DNA from: an uncultured Collinsella sp.
Lineage (GTDB): Bacteria; Actinomycetota; Coriobacteriia; Coriobacteriales; Coriobacteriaceae
DNA length: 64,000 nucleotides
Direction: 5' to 3'
Assembly (NCBI GenBank): GCA_900541175.1
Contig: UQIT01000003.1
Location: forward strand, 69,944-133,943
Shown: one piece after another, positions 47,710 to 55,409 of the stretch
Numbering within the stretch: position 1 is the stretch's first letter
How the letters are laid out: the number at the start of each line of letters is the position of its first letter
Position numbers and translations under genes: made by a program
The notes under the pieces: model-generated
Databases searched by the model: none
What the model was told of the DNA's origin: nothing
The model's input: the letters and a program-made list of their open reading frames with translations, nothing else

Positions 47710-47741
47710 AGAACCCGGCACCCATATAAGTGCCGGGTTCT
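47710..47741 (-). terminator. Intrinsic terminator after tuf
   Basis: A perfect 12-bp stem AGAACCCGGCAC / GTGCCGGGTTCT with an 8-base loop and a U-tract on the minus strand. The remaining 47565-47709 shows no gene. Confidence 0.92.
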
Positions 47742-47768
47742 CTAAGTCAGCTATATCAAAGAGCTAAT

Positions 47769-48959
47769 TTACTCAATGATCGTGGAGACGATGCCCGAAC
47801 CGACGGTGTGGCCACCCTCGCGGATAGCGAAGCGCAGGCCCTCCTCCATGGCGATCGGGTGGATGAGGTCGCCCTCGATGGTGATGTGGTCACCAGGCAT
47901 AGCCATCTCGGTGCCCTCGGGGAGCTTGACCGTACCGGTAACGTCGGTGGTACGGAAGTAGAACTGAGGACGATAACCATCGAAGAACGGGGTGTGACGG
48001 CCGCCCTCCTCCTTGGTCAGAACGTAGATCTCGCCGGTGAACTTGGTGTGCGGGGTAACCGAACCGGGCTTGCAGAGAACCTGGCCGCGCTCGATGTCCT
48101 CACGCTTGATGCCGCGGAGCAGCAGACCGACGTTGTCGCCAGCCTCGCAGAAGTCCATGGACTTACGGAACATCTCGATACCGGTAACGACGGTGTTCTG
48201 GGTATCCTTGATGCCGACGATCTCGACGGGCTCGTTGAGCTTGAGCTCACCGCGCTCGACACGGCCAGTAGCAACGGTACCACGACCGGAGATGGTCATA
48301 ACGTCCTCAACGGCCATCAGGAACGGGAGGTCGTTGTTACGAGCAGGCGTCGGGATGTACTCGTCGACGGCCTTCATGAGCTCGCGAATGGCGTCCATCC
48401 ACTTGGCGTCGCCCTCGAGAGCGCCCAGAGCGGAGCCACGGATGACGGGGATGTCGTCGCCGGGGAAATCGTACTCGGAGAGGAGCTCACGGGTCTCCAT
48501 CTCGACGAGGTCGATGAGCTCGTCATCGTCGACCATGTCGCACTTGTTCAGGAAGACGACGATGTAGGGAACGCCGACCTGACGGGCGAGCAGGATGTGC
48601 TCGCGGGTCTGAGCCATGGGGCCGTCGGTAGCAGCGATGACCAGGATAGCGCCGTCCATCTGAGCAGCGCCGGAGATCATGTTCTTGACGTAGTCAGCGT
48701 GGCCCGGGCAGTCAACGTGAGCGTAGTGACGGGCAGCGGTCTCGTACTCAACGTGGGAGACGGAAATCGTGATGCCGCGCTCGCGCTCCTCGGGAGCCTT
48801 GTCGATGTTCTCGAACGCAGTGAAGTCAGCCTTGCAGCCCTCGGTCTCGGAGAGAACCTTGGTGATGGCAGCGGTCAGCGTGGTCTTGCCGTGGTCGACG
48901 TGACCAATGGTGCCGATGTTAACATGCGGCTTAGTGCGCTCAAACTTCTCTTTGGCCAT
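47769..48959 (-). CDS. tuf: Elongation factor Tu
   Basis: Delivers aminoacyl-tRNA to the ribosome; 396 aa. GTPase motifs GHVDHGKTTL (G1), RGITISVSHVEYET (switch I), DCPGHADYVKNM (G3) and NKCDMVDD (G4); the kirromycin-sensitive domain III is normal. The ATG at 48959 (MAKEKFERTKPHVN) follows GAGGAGG. It is the only tuf in the window and is downstream of three tRNA genes instead of in the str operon. Confidence 0.98.
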   Translation of the reverse strand: MAKEKFERTKPHVNIGTIGHVDHGKTTLTAAITKVLSETEGCKADFTAFENIDKAPEERERGITISVSHVEYETAARHYAHVDCPGHADYVKNMISGAAQMDGAILVIAATDGPMAQTREHILLARQVGVPYIVVFLNKCDMVDDDELIDLVEMETRELLSEYDFPGDDIPVIRGSALGALEGDAKWMDAIRELMKAVDEYIPTPARNNDLPFLMAVEDVMTISGRGTVATGRVERGELKLNEPVEIVGIKDTQNTVVTGIEMFRKSMDFCEAGDNVGLLLRGIKREDIERGQVLCKPGSVTPHTKFTGEIYVLTKEEGGRHTPFFDGYRPQFYFRTTDVTGTVKLPEGTEMAMPGDHITIEGDLIHPIAMEEGLRFAIREGGHTVGSGIVSTIIE

Positions 48960-49055
48960 AAAGCCCTCCTCTAAACAGGTCGTCCCCGGACGGGACTTTG
49001 CCTTTATACCATAGTGGCCTCTCAACATACTATTGAGAAGCCACCGTGTTACCTA

Positions 49056-49132
49056 TGGTAGCGGTGACTGGATTCGAACCAGTGACGCCACGGGTATGAA
49101 CCGTGTGCTCTAACCAACTGAGCTACACCGCC
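49056..49132 (-). tRNA. tRNA-Met (CAT), elongator-type
   Basis: 77 bases; anticodon stem CACGG/CCGTG with loop TTCATAC (CAT), 3' CCA encoded. The anticodon stem lacks the three G:C pairs of initiator tRNA, so it is elongator Met (a lysidine-modified Ile isoacceptor is a remote alternative). In the tRNA-Tyr-Thr-Met-tuf unit. Confidence 0.93.
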
Positions 49133-49135
49133 GGA

Positions 49136-49211
49136 TGGAGCCTGCAACCAGACTTGAACTGGTGACCTCTTCGTTACCAACGAAGTGCTCTACCGACTGA
49201 GCTATACAGGC
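49136..49211 (-). tRNA. tRNA-Thr (GGT)
   Basis: 76 bases; acceptor GCCTGTA/TGCAGGC, anticodon stem CTTCG/CGAAG with GGT, 3' CCA encoded. Three bases upstream of tRNA-Met. Confidence 0.95.
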
Positions 49212-49221
49212 ACTTGACGGG

Positions 49222-49303
49222 TGGGAGCTATAGGATTCGAACCTATGTAGGCAGAGCCAACGGGTTTACAGCCCGTCCCCATTAACCACTCGGGCAAACT
49301 CCC
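49222..49303 (-). tRNA. tRNA-Tyr (GTA)
   Basis: 82 bases; acceptor GGGAGTT/AGCTCCC, anticodon GTA in CTGTAAA, long class II variable arm. After the discriminator A the DNA reads CCC, so CCA is not encoded, unlike its neighbours. First tRNA of the tuf unit. Confidence 0.94.
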
Positions 49304-49365
49304 AATCGTTCAAGTATCCGCAGGTCCTTTGGTCTTTTGGACCGCCGCCCCCGCGAACGAAAAAG

Positions 49366-49395
49366 ATAATACGATGCAACCTTGGGGGCTGTCAA
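49366..49395 (-). promoter_or_regulatory. Promoter of the tRNA-tuf unit
   Basis: On the minus strand: consensus TTGACA (49390-49395), an 18-base spacer and TATTAT (49366-49371), about 60 bases before tRNA-Tyr. Confidence 0.8.
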
Positions 49396-49615
49396 CGAAA
49401 ACCTCTAAATACACGGTGCCGGGCGTATCTATATAGCTGTGACCTGCGGTTTTGTTGAGTTTTGATATGAAGGACGGTGGTTTTGAATACTGAGGTGACG
49501 TTTCCCGAGGTAACACTTTGGTGTAGTGGAGTACACCTTCAGGATCGAACTTCGATAATGGCTTATTTGCACCTATATATAGGTCGAGATCGGGGCTTCC
49601 CAGACAGAATCGAGC

Positions 49616-49671
49616 GTGGATAATCTCCCACTTTTGGCGTGGCTTCGAGTCCAAAGTGGAAGATTATCCAC
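49616..49671. repeat. Imperfect palindrome in the 49.3-50.0 kb gap
   Basis: GTGGATAATCTCCCACTTTT (49616-49635, plus GG) pairs with CCAAAGTGGAAGATTATCCA (49651-49670, plus C) apart from one bulge and one change. It belongs to a 735-base stretch without a credible gene (49304-50038). Confidence 0.75.
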
Positions 49672-49728
49672 CCCCGTATGTCCGGAAATCCTCACTCGAC
49701 CAGGATGACTGGGACCGGTCCGGCCTTT

Positions 49729-49944
49729 GTCTCGATCTGTAACAGTAAGAGGGTTATTCCTCCCCCATCTGTTACAGATCGAGATATTACGCAGAGACAC
49801 CAGCTTACGTCTCATTCTGTAACAGTAAGAACGGTTTCAGCCTCTTCGTGTTACAGATCGAGATATTATCGGCCAACCCTTGGCATTGTCTCAATCTGTA
49901 ACTATAAGGAGGGTTTTCAGCCCACCCGTGTTACAGATCGAGAC
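49729..49944. repeat. Three tandem stem-loop units of about 80 bp
   Basis: Left arms GTCTCGATCTGTAAC-like begin at 49729, 49809 and 49888; right arms GTTACAGATCGAGA begin at 49771, 49850 and 49930. Each pair forms a stem of about 14-15 bp around a loop of 26-27 bases. Right arms are identical in all three, left arms differ by one or two bases (CGAT, CATT, CAAT), and loops vary more. Units repeat every 79-80 bp. No CRISPR-like unique spacers or cas genes are present. Confidence 0.85.
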
Positions 49945-49998
49945 AAACCTGAAGCTTGGTTGGCGCCAAACACGCTGACTTATCGACATAAATAGAAA

Positions 49999-50029
49999 CG
50001 GGCCCTGTCCCACAAGGGAACAGAGCCCG
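49999..50029 (-). terminator. Terminator after tRNA-Thr (TGT)
   Basis: CGGGCCCTGTCCC / GGGAACAGAGCCCG hairpin with small mismatches, followed on the minus strand by TTTCTATTT. Confidence 0.7.
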
Positions 50030-50038
50030 AAACTCTCA

Positions 50039-50113
50039 TGGAGCCAGTGACAGGAATCGAACCTGCAACGCACTGATTACAAATCAGTTGCGCTACCGTT
50101 GCGCCACACTGGC
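50039..50113 (-). tRNA. tRNA-Thr (TGT)
   Basis: 75 bases; acceptor GCCAGTG/CACTGGC, anticodon stem CTGAT/ATCAG with TGT, 3' CCA encoded. It reads Thr ACA/ACG codons, complementing the GGT isoacceptor at 49136. It has its own promoter and terminator. Confidence 0.95.
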
Positions 50114-50143
50114 ACACTTGGCGCTTTCACGCGAAGCCAGTTA

Positions 50144-50172
50144 AGAATAAAGGAATTGCGGACGGGGCGCAA
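50144..50172 (-). promoter_or_regulatory. Promoter of tRNA-Thr (TGT)
   Basis: On the minus strand: TTGCGC (50167-50172), a 17-base spacer and TATTCT (50144-50149), about 30 bases before the tRNA. Confidence 0.68.
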
Positions 50173-50260
50173 CAGGCCGCACGGCGTTATACAAATATGC
50201 AAAATCCAGCAACAACGCGTACCAGGCCCGTTCATTTCTGTCAGTGCGCCCTCAATCTTA

Positions 50261-50333
50261 AAACCCTTCGCCAGAACGAATAGTTATAATTACAATTGCT
50301 ATATATAAAACTATTCGTTCTGACGAAGGGTTT
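50261..50333 (+). promoter_or_regulatory. Large operator: 25-bp-arm inverted repeat around an AT-rich promoter
   Basis: Arms 50261-50285 and 50309-50333 are complementary at 24 of 25 positions (core CTTCGYCAGAACGAATAGTT). The 23-base centre is almost pure A/T and holds TATAAT (50285-50290) and TATATA candidates for a -10 box. The right arm ends 4 bases before the ATG of the HTH-HipA-like gene. This is the expected place for autoregulation by that gene's own HTH domain (inference). Confidence 0.8.
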
Positions 50334-50337
50334 CGCG

Positions 50338-51678
50338 ATGCTTACTACCAAAGAAGCCGCCGAGCTGCTCGGCATCACTCCGCGCAGGGTGCAGGAGCTC
50401 ATAAAAAACGGAGCACTTGAGGCCCGCAAGGCTTCTGGTGTATGGCTCATCGACAAAGACAGCGTCGACACGCGACTCCGCTCCGTGACCAAAACGGGGG
50501 GACGTCCCCGCCGCGGCCACGGTAAGAGCGAGATCGCGTTCACCCTCATGAATCGCACGCACGAGGTCGCTCAGCTGGTCTACAGCACATCGCGAAAAGA
50601 CTTTACCCACATCGGTGCCGACATCGATTACGCCCACGCCCCTATTGGAGTATTTGGCCCTAATAGCCCCATATCGCTCGACTCCTTCCGCATCTGGTGG
50701 CGCGGCCGCGGTATCCCGCTCGCACGCATTGGGCTAGCCTCCCTGCTTGCAGAAGCCGCAGTCGATGTTCCCGATGAACTCGTACAGCGAAATCTCGGCC
50801 TCTCCTTATCCGACCAGTATTGGATTAGGCCCCAAGACTCCGGCCTCGCGTGGGAAGATATCAATTTCTTCAATAATGCCTTTGATGACGTCTCGCTAAC
50901 CATTGCACCCTTCGCCCCAGAGGGAAAAGCGGCTGCCGCAAAGCCCGACAACACCTCGGACGGCAATCTTCAAAAGTACTGGACATGCGAGGGCGGGCGT
51001 CGAATTCTGCATAAGGCAGGAGCGCACCTGAACCAGGAACCTTATAACGAGCTGGTGGCGACTGCACTTCACCGTCGCATCCTAAACGCTTGCGATTATG
51101 TGCCTTACTCGCTCGAGGGCACGGGCACTTCCGCCCTGAGCATATGCGATGTCTTCTTAACTGATGAAGAAGAGTATGTCCCTGCGTTCTATGTAAACCA
51201 GCATGCAAATGCAGACGAGCGACTAACCGATTACGAACGGTATGTAGCAAACTGCGAGGAGCTTGGAGCGACGGATATAAAAGACGCCCTTGACCGCATG
51301 ATCGTATGCGATGACATCATTGCCAACTATGATCGCCATTGGCGCAACTTTGGCCTCGTGCGAAACGTCAACTCACTGGTCTGCAGACCAGCCCCCATCT
51401 TCGATTCGGGCTCATCACTCTGGTGCAACATATCACTAGAGGAGCTTAGGGCGGGAGAGCACAGTTTTACCAGCGCACAATTTCATTCAAGCCCCGCCAA
51501 ACAAATGTTGCTCGTCGAGGACATGGGCTGGTTTGACGGCGACAAACTCGAGGGTTTCGTTGACGAGGCAATCGAGATTCTGTCTAAAAACGATGCCCTA
51601 GCAGCGAGACTGCCTTATCTAAAAGAGGCGCTAACGTGGCGCCTCGAAAGAATGATCGACATCGCTGAATGGAGTTAG
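50338..51678 (+). CDS. HTH-HipA-like single-chain protein
   Basis: A 446-aa protein. Residues 1-45 are an excisionase/MerR-type HTH (MLTTKEAAELLGITPRRVQE then LIKNGALEARKASGVWLIDK). The C-terminal part resembles the HipA kinase core: DDIIANYDRHWRNFGLVRN has the catalytic Asp332 and metal-binding Asn337, and PAPIFDSGSSLW (356-358) is the metal-binding D-x-G-like motif. A HipA-type N-terminal subdomain is not evident. Canonical HipBA splits DNA binding and kinase into two proteins; here they are joined. ATG 50338 is 8 bases after GAAGGG. A toxin-like or regulatory kinase is inferred. Confidence 0.78.
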   Translation: MLTTKEAAELLGITPRRVQELIKNGALEARKASGVWLIDKDSVDTRLRSVTKTGGRPRRGHGKSEIAFTLMNRTHEVAQLVYSTSRKDFTHIGADIDYAHAPIGVFGPNSPISLDSFRIWWRGRGIPLARIGLASLLAEAAVDVPDELVQRNLGLSLSDQYWIRPQDSGLAWEDINFFNNAFDDVSLTIAPFAPEGKAAAAKPDNTSDGNLQKYWTCEGGRRILHKAGAHLNQEPYNELVATALHRRILNACDYVPYSLEGTGTSALSICDVFLTDEEEYVPAFYVNQHANADERLTDYERYVANCEELGATDIKDALDRMIVCDDIIANYDRHWRNFGLVRNVNSLVCRPAPIFDSGSSLWCNISLEELRAGEHSFTSAQFHSSPAKQMLLVEDMGWFDGDKLEGFVDEAIEILSKNDALAARLPYLKEALTWRLERMIDIAEWS

Positions 51679-51705
51679 CGAGGCAGCATTGCCCCGCCAA
51701 CTCCC

Positions 51706-52383
51706 CTACCGCCCGCGCAGGGCCTTAAGCTTTGCCAGGGCCTCGGAGCTCAGGCGGCTGCCCAGGGTCATCTTGATCTGGGGTGCTTCCTCGACCTCAT
51801 GCACGTCGTTATCGATCTGTTTGATCTCGTCCACCAGCATACGGCTCGAGATGCGTGTAACGCCCTTGCCCATGACGACGGCCTGGATCGTGCCGTCGCT
51901 CGACACTACAGAACACGCGCGGCCTTCCTCGCGGGCCTCGATGCAGAGCTTTTGCACCACGGTATCGGCAGAAACGCCCGTCGGCGAAAACTCGATGCGC
52001 ACGCCGCGGGCCGGCAGGTTGGGGCGCTCGTTGGAGATATTGCCCGCGCCGTCGAACACGATCACGGCCTCGTAGCGGCCCTGGGCAAAGGCGGCGACGT
52101 CGTTGATGAGGGCGGTGCGTGCCATATCGTGAACGTCGCTGGAATACGGATCGTCTGAATGGTCGTACACGAGCTTTTCGTAGCGCGGCGTGCAGTGGAT
52201 CACGTTGTAGCCGTCGACCACCAGCAGCTCGGGCTTATTGGAGTGCACCGTCGAGACCGGGTCGGCGATGGCCTGCGCAAACGCATTGCCGCCCACGCCG
52301 TAGGTCGCGGCCGAAACAATCGGCTTGGCCGAGCCCTCGCCAAAGCGCTTGGCCTTGGACTTGGCACGGTTCTTTTTGGACAT
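51706..52383 (-). CDS. NYN-domain ribonuclease, YacP/Rae1-like
   Basis: A 225-aa protein. A basic N-terminal tail (MSKKNRAKSKAKRFG) precedes a PIN-like NYN domain: LLVVDGYNVIHC, VIVFDGAGN and SSDGTIQAVV carry the acidic metal-binding residues. B. subtilis YacP (Rae1) is a ribosome-associated mRNA endonuclease and is encoded, as here, beside rlmB/cysS-type genes. Three bases downstream of rlmB, so likely translated from the same message. Confidence 0.9.
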   Translation of the reverse strand: MSKKNRAKSKAKRFGEGSAKPIVSAATYGVGGNAFAQAIADPVSTVHSNKPELLVVDGYNVIHCTPRYEKLVYDHSDDPYSSDVHDMARTALINDVAAFAQGRYEAVIVFDGAGNISNERPNLPARGVRIEFSPTGVSADTVVQKLCIEAREEGRACSVVSSDGTIQAVVMGKGVTRISSRMLVDEIKQIDNDVHEVEEAPQIKMTLGSRLSSEALAKLKALRGR

Positions 52384-52386
52384 GCG

Positions 52387-53301
52387 CTACTCCTCCCCCA
52401 TGAGCTCGCCGGCGTTGCGGCGCAGCCACTCAAAGCACAGCGCCGTGGTTGCCTGGGCAACATTGAGGCTCTCGGTCATGCCGCGCTGGGGAAGCTTGGT
52501 CAAAAAGTCGCATTTCTCGAGCACTAGACGCGAGATGCCGTCGCCCTCGGAGCCCATGACGAGCGCCACGCGACCCTCGAAGGGAGCATCCCAGCAACTG
52601 CCTTCGGCGTGCTCAGAGGCACCGCCCACCCAAAAGCCAGCGGCCTTGAGGTCATCGAGCGCACGGGCGATGTTGGGCACCTGCGCGATAGGCAGATGCA
52701 TGACGGCGCCGGCAGAAGTCTTGTAGCTACCCACCGTTACGCCGGCGGCTCGTTTGTTGGCGATGATGACGCCCGCTGCGCCCACAACCTCGGCAGAGCG
52801 CACGATGGCGCCAAAGTTACCGTCGTCGGTCACATGGTCGAGCACAACGACAAGCGCCGGACCGTCGCCCGCGCGGTCGAGGATGTCGGCGACATCGGCA
52901 TAGGGGAAGTTGCCAACCTCGAGCGCAATGCCCTGGTGAGCGCCATGGCTCGACAGCGCATCGAGCTGCGCGCGTGGAACGAACTTAATGCGGACGCCCG
53001 CGGCGTTGAGGTCATCGACTAGGCGCGACAAGGCGGCATCGCGCTCCCCGCCCTCGGCAATGAGCGCGCACTTGATGGGAAAACCAGTGCGTAGCGCCTC
53101 GGCGGCAGCACGACGACCTTCGATAAACTCGCCCTTGGGAGCCTGGACAGCGTCGCGGTTGCGATCGCGCTGCGGACGTGCGGCCTGGGTGCGATCGCGC
53201 TGGCCCTTGGGAGCGGCAGCGCGATCATTGCGGCGAATCGGACGCGAGCCAGAAGCAGCCTGCTTGCCGCCACGAGGCGCACGCTTGCGATTGTCGGCCA
53301 T
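52387..53301 (-). CDS. rlmB: 23S rRNA (guanosine-2'-O-)-methyltransferase, TrmH/SPOUT family
   Basis: A 304-aa rRNA methyltransferase. The first ~55 residues are a basic, disordered-type extension, followed by the substrate-binding domain (EGRRAAAEALRTGFPIKCAL). The knotted SPOUT domain has DDGNFGAIVRSAEVVGAAGV (motif 1), ALVMGSEGDGIS (motif 2) and TESLNVAQATTALCFEWLR (motif 3). It probably methylates a peptidyl-transferase-region guanosine (RlmB role), although other TrmH-family targets cannot be excluded. Confidence 0.88.
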   Translation of the reverse strand: MADNRKRAPRGGKQAASGSRPIRRNDRAAAPKGQRDRTQAARPQRDRNRDAVQAPKGEFIEGRRAAAEALRTGFPIKCALIAEGGERDAALSRLVDDLNAAGVRIKFVPRAQLDALSSHGAHQGIALEVGNFPYADVADILDRAGDGPALVVVLDHVTDDGNFGAIVRSAEVVGAAGVIIANKRAAGVTVGSYKTSAGAVMHLPIAQVPNIARALDDLKAAGFWVGGASEHAEGSCWDAPFEGRVALVMGSEGDGISRLVLEKCDFLTKLPQRGMTESLNVAQATTALCFEWLRRNAGELMGEE

Positions 53302-53335
53302 AGGACGGCCTCCTTAAATAGATAACGAACAAGAA

Positions 53336-53438
53336 TCGACCGTCCGAGCCACGGCACCTTGCCTTTCAATCGTCGGGCATGACCACCAGGTCTATGCCCT
53401 CCTCTTTCAAGGCAATCTGCCGCACCTCGAACGGTCGA
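53336..53438. repeat. Long imperfect inverted repeat between rlmB and cysS
   Basis: 53336-53369 and 53406-53438 pair over about 33 positions with several mismatches (blocks TCGACCGT, CGAG, CGGCA, TTGCCTT match). Inside, GGGCAT (53375) and ATGCCC (53394) form a central hairpin with GACC/GGTC. It fills the 143-base gap after the cysS stop and could be a processing or termination structure in the cysS-rlmB transcript. Confidence 0.65.
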
Positions 53439-53444
53439 CAAATA

Positions 53445-54911
53445 CTAGAGAGTCTTAATACGGGTGCCGGCGGTCGTATCCTCAATGGTGAGGCCCAGGT
53501 CCTTGAGCTGATCGCGGATGGCGTCTGCCAGATCCCAGTTCTTGGCGGCACGGGCCTCGGCACGGGCCTCGAGAATCTTGGCAGCGGCCTCGTCCACGTC
53601 GTCACCCGTGTAGGCAACCAAACCGGCGGCAACGCCCAGCAGACCCAGCGGCAGCTCGACCTTGGGCTCGGGGAGCTCAACGCCAAACGTATCGAGCAGC
53701 TCGGCCAGCGTATCGGCGGCGGCAAGCGCGGCGGCCTTGTCGGCAGCGTCGCCCGCCTGCTCCAGGTACTGGTTGCACTCGGTCACAAAGCCAAAGACGG
53801 CACCCATGGCACCAGCGGTGTTAAAGTCGTCGTCCATGCACTCCTTAAAGGTGGCACGGGTCTCGGCGGCCTTGGCAGCAAATGCCTCGGATGCTGCCTC
53901 ATCGGCATCGGCCGTCGCATGGTTCGCGGCCCAGCGCAGGTTCTCGACCGTACCGGCGATACGCGTGAGCGAGTTCTCGGCACCCTCCAGGCGCTCCCAA
54001 GAAAAGTCGAGCGGCGAGCGATAGCTCGTCTGCAGCATCAGCAGGCGCAGGGCGGCAGCGGAGTGCTGCTCGAGGACCTCGGCCAGCGTAAAGAAGTTGC
54101 CGAGCGACTTGGACATCTTCTCGCCGTCTACCAGCAGCATGCCCGTGTGCATCCAGGTGTTGGAGAAGCCCTGATGCCAGGCGCAGGTGGCCTGAGCGCA
54201 CTCGTTCTCGTGATGCGGGAAGGCAAGGTCGGAGCCGCCGCCGTGGATGTCGATCGGAGTGCCCAGGTAGCGATGCACCATGGCGGCGCACTCGGTGTGC
54301 CAACCGGGACGGCCCTCGCCCCAGGGGCTCGGCCAGCTGGGCTCGCCGGGCTTGGCGGCCTTCCACAGGGCAAAGTCGAGCGGATCGTTCTTGTCCTCGT
54401 TCTCCTCAATGCGTGCGCCAACCATAAGGTCGTCGATGTTGCGGCCCGAGACCTGACCATAGTTGGGATCGCTGCGCACGGCAAAGTACACATCGCCGTT
54501 ATCGGCTGCGTAAGCGTGGCCCTGCTCGATAAGCGTCTTGATCATAGCGATCATGGGGCCGATCTCCTTGGTGGCGCGGGGGCGCACATCGGGATCGAGC
54601 ACGTTGGCGGCGCGCATGACGCCGATGAACTTGTCGGAGAACTCCGTCGCGACCTCGGCAGCCGTACGGCCCTGCTCGTTGGCGCGCTTGATGATCTTGT
54701 CATCGACATCGGTGAGGTTCTGGGCGAACGTGACCTCGTAGCCGCTCGCGATGAGCCAGCGACGAATCACGTCAAAGCTGATGAACGTGCGGGCGTTGCC
54801 GATGTGGATGTTGTCGTAGACCGTGGGGCCGCACACGTACATGCGGACCTTGCCGGACTCGATGGGTTGGAACTCTTCCTTTTTATGGGTAGCGCTGTTG
54901 TAGATACGCAT
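53445..54911 (-). CDS. cysS: Cysteinyl-tRNA synthetase
   Basis: Class I synthetase, 488 aa. Zinc site and HIGH motif: MYVCGPTVYDNIHIGNART; KMSKS: GEKMSKSLGNFF; zinc ligands GWHTECAAM and HHENE. A typical DALR domain forms the C-terminus. It lies 3 bases after ispF in the ispD-ispF-cysS order commonly seen in Gram-positives. No T-box is visible. Confidence 0.96.
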   Translation of the reverse strand: MRIYNSATHKKEEFQPIESGKVRMYVCGPTVYDNIHIGNARTFISFDVIRRWLIASGYEVTFAQNLTDVDDKIIKRANEQGRTAAEVATEFSDKFIGVMRAANVLDPDVRPRATKEIGPMIAMIKTLIEQGHAYAADNGDVYFAVRSDPNYGQVSGRNIDDLMVGARIEENEDKNDPLDFALWKAAKPGEPSWPSPWGEGRPGWHTECAAMVHRYLGTPIDIHGGGSDLAFPHHENECAQATCAWHQGFSNTWMHTGMLLVDGEKMSKSLGNFFTLAEVLEQHSAAALRLLMLQTSYRSPLDFSWERLEGAENSLTRIAGTVENLRWAANHATADADEAASEAFAAKAAETRATFKECMDDDFNTAGAMGAVFGFVTECNQYLEQAGDAADKAAALAAADTLAELLDTFGVELPEPKVELPLGLLGVAAGLVAYTGDDVDEAAAKILEARAEARAAKNWDLADAIRDQLKDLGLTIEDTTAGTRIKTL

Positions 54912-54914
54912 TCG

Positions 54915-55409
54915 TTACTCCTTAACGGTTTTCTGTAGCAGGCAGACGGCCCAGGCGCCGATTCCCTCACCTTGGCCTTCCCAACCGAGCTTTTCGGTCG
55001 TGGTGGCGGCGACGCCCACGTTTTCGACGTCAACGCCCAAGGCATGGGCAAGGTTGGCGCGCATGGCATCGCGGTGCGGGGTGATCTTGGGTTGCTGACA
55101 GGCAATGGTGCAATCGGCATCGACAAACTCAAAGCCCAGCTCGCGCGCGTAGTCCATCACGCGAGCGAGCAGTACCATCGAATCGGCGCCCTCGTAGGCG
55201 GGATCGGTATCGGGGAATAGCTTGCCGATGTCTCCCCCGCGGCAGGCGCCCAGAATGGCGTCGGCCAAAGCGTGCGCGAGCACATCGGCATCCGAGTGGC
55301 CCAGCAGGCCGCGCTCGTAGGGAATGTCGACCCCGCCGATGATACATCGACGCCCCTCCACCAAACGGTGGACGTCGTAGCCGTGGCCAATGCGCAGGTT
55401 ACTGAACAT
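54915..55409 (-). CDS. ispF: 2-C-methyl-D-erythritol 2,4-cyclodiphosphate synthase
   Basis: Fifth enzyme of the non-mevalonate (MEP) isoprenoid pathway; 164 aa. Zinc site DVH in RIGHGYDVHRL, GLLGHSDADVLAHALADAIL signature and TTTEKLGWEG at the C-terminus. Its start overlaps the end of ispD by 11 bases, implying coupled translation. Confidence 0.95.
   Translation of the reverse strand: MFSNLRIGHGYDVHRLVEGRRCIIGGVDIPYERGLLGHSDADVLAHALADAILGACRGGDIGKLFPDTDPAYEGADSMVLLARVMDYARELGFEFVDADCTIACQQPKITPHRDAMRANLAHALGVDVENVGVAATTTEKLGWEGQGEGIGAWAVCLLQKTVKE

Noticed and set aside
49310..49654. Minus-strand open frame of 114 codons in the gap after the tRNA cluster
   Set aside because: It runs through the tuf-unit promoter and a palindrome, has no ribosome-binding site and no recognisable domain.
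49729..49944. Possible CRISPR array
   Set aside because: Only three units, each internally palindromic over its whole length, with no unique spacer of constant size and no cas genes nearby.
53366..53444. Peptide-like tail (FEVRQIALKEEGIDLVVMPD) in another frame after cysS
   Set aside because: It looks protein-like, but cysS ends normally at 53445 and no start or ribosome-binding site exists for a separate gene; the segment coincides with the long hairpin.
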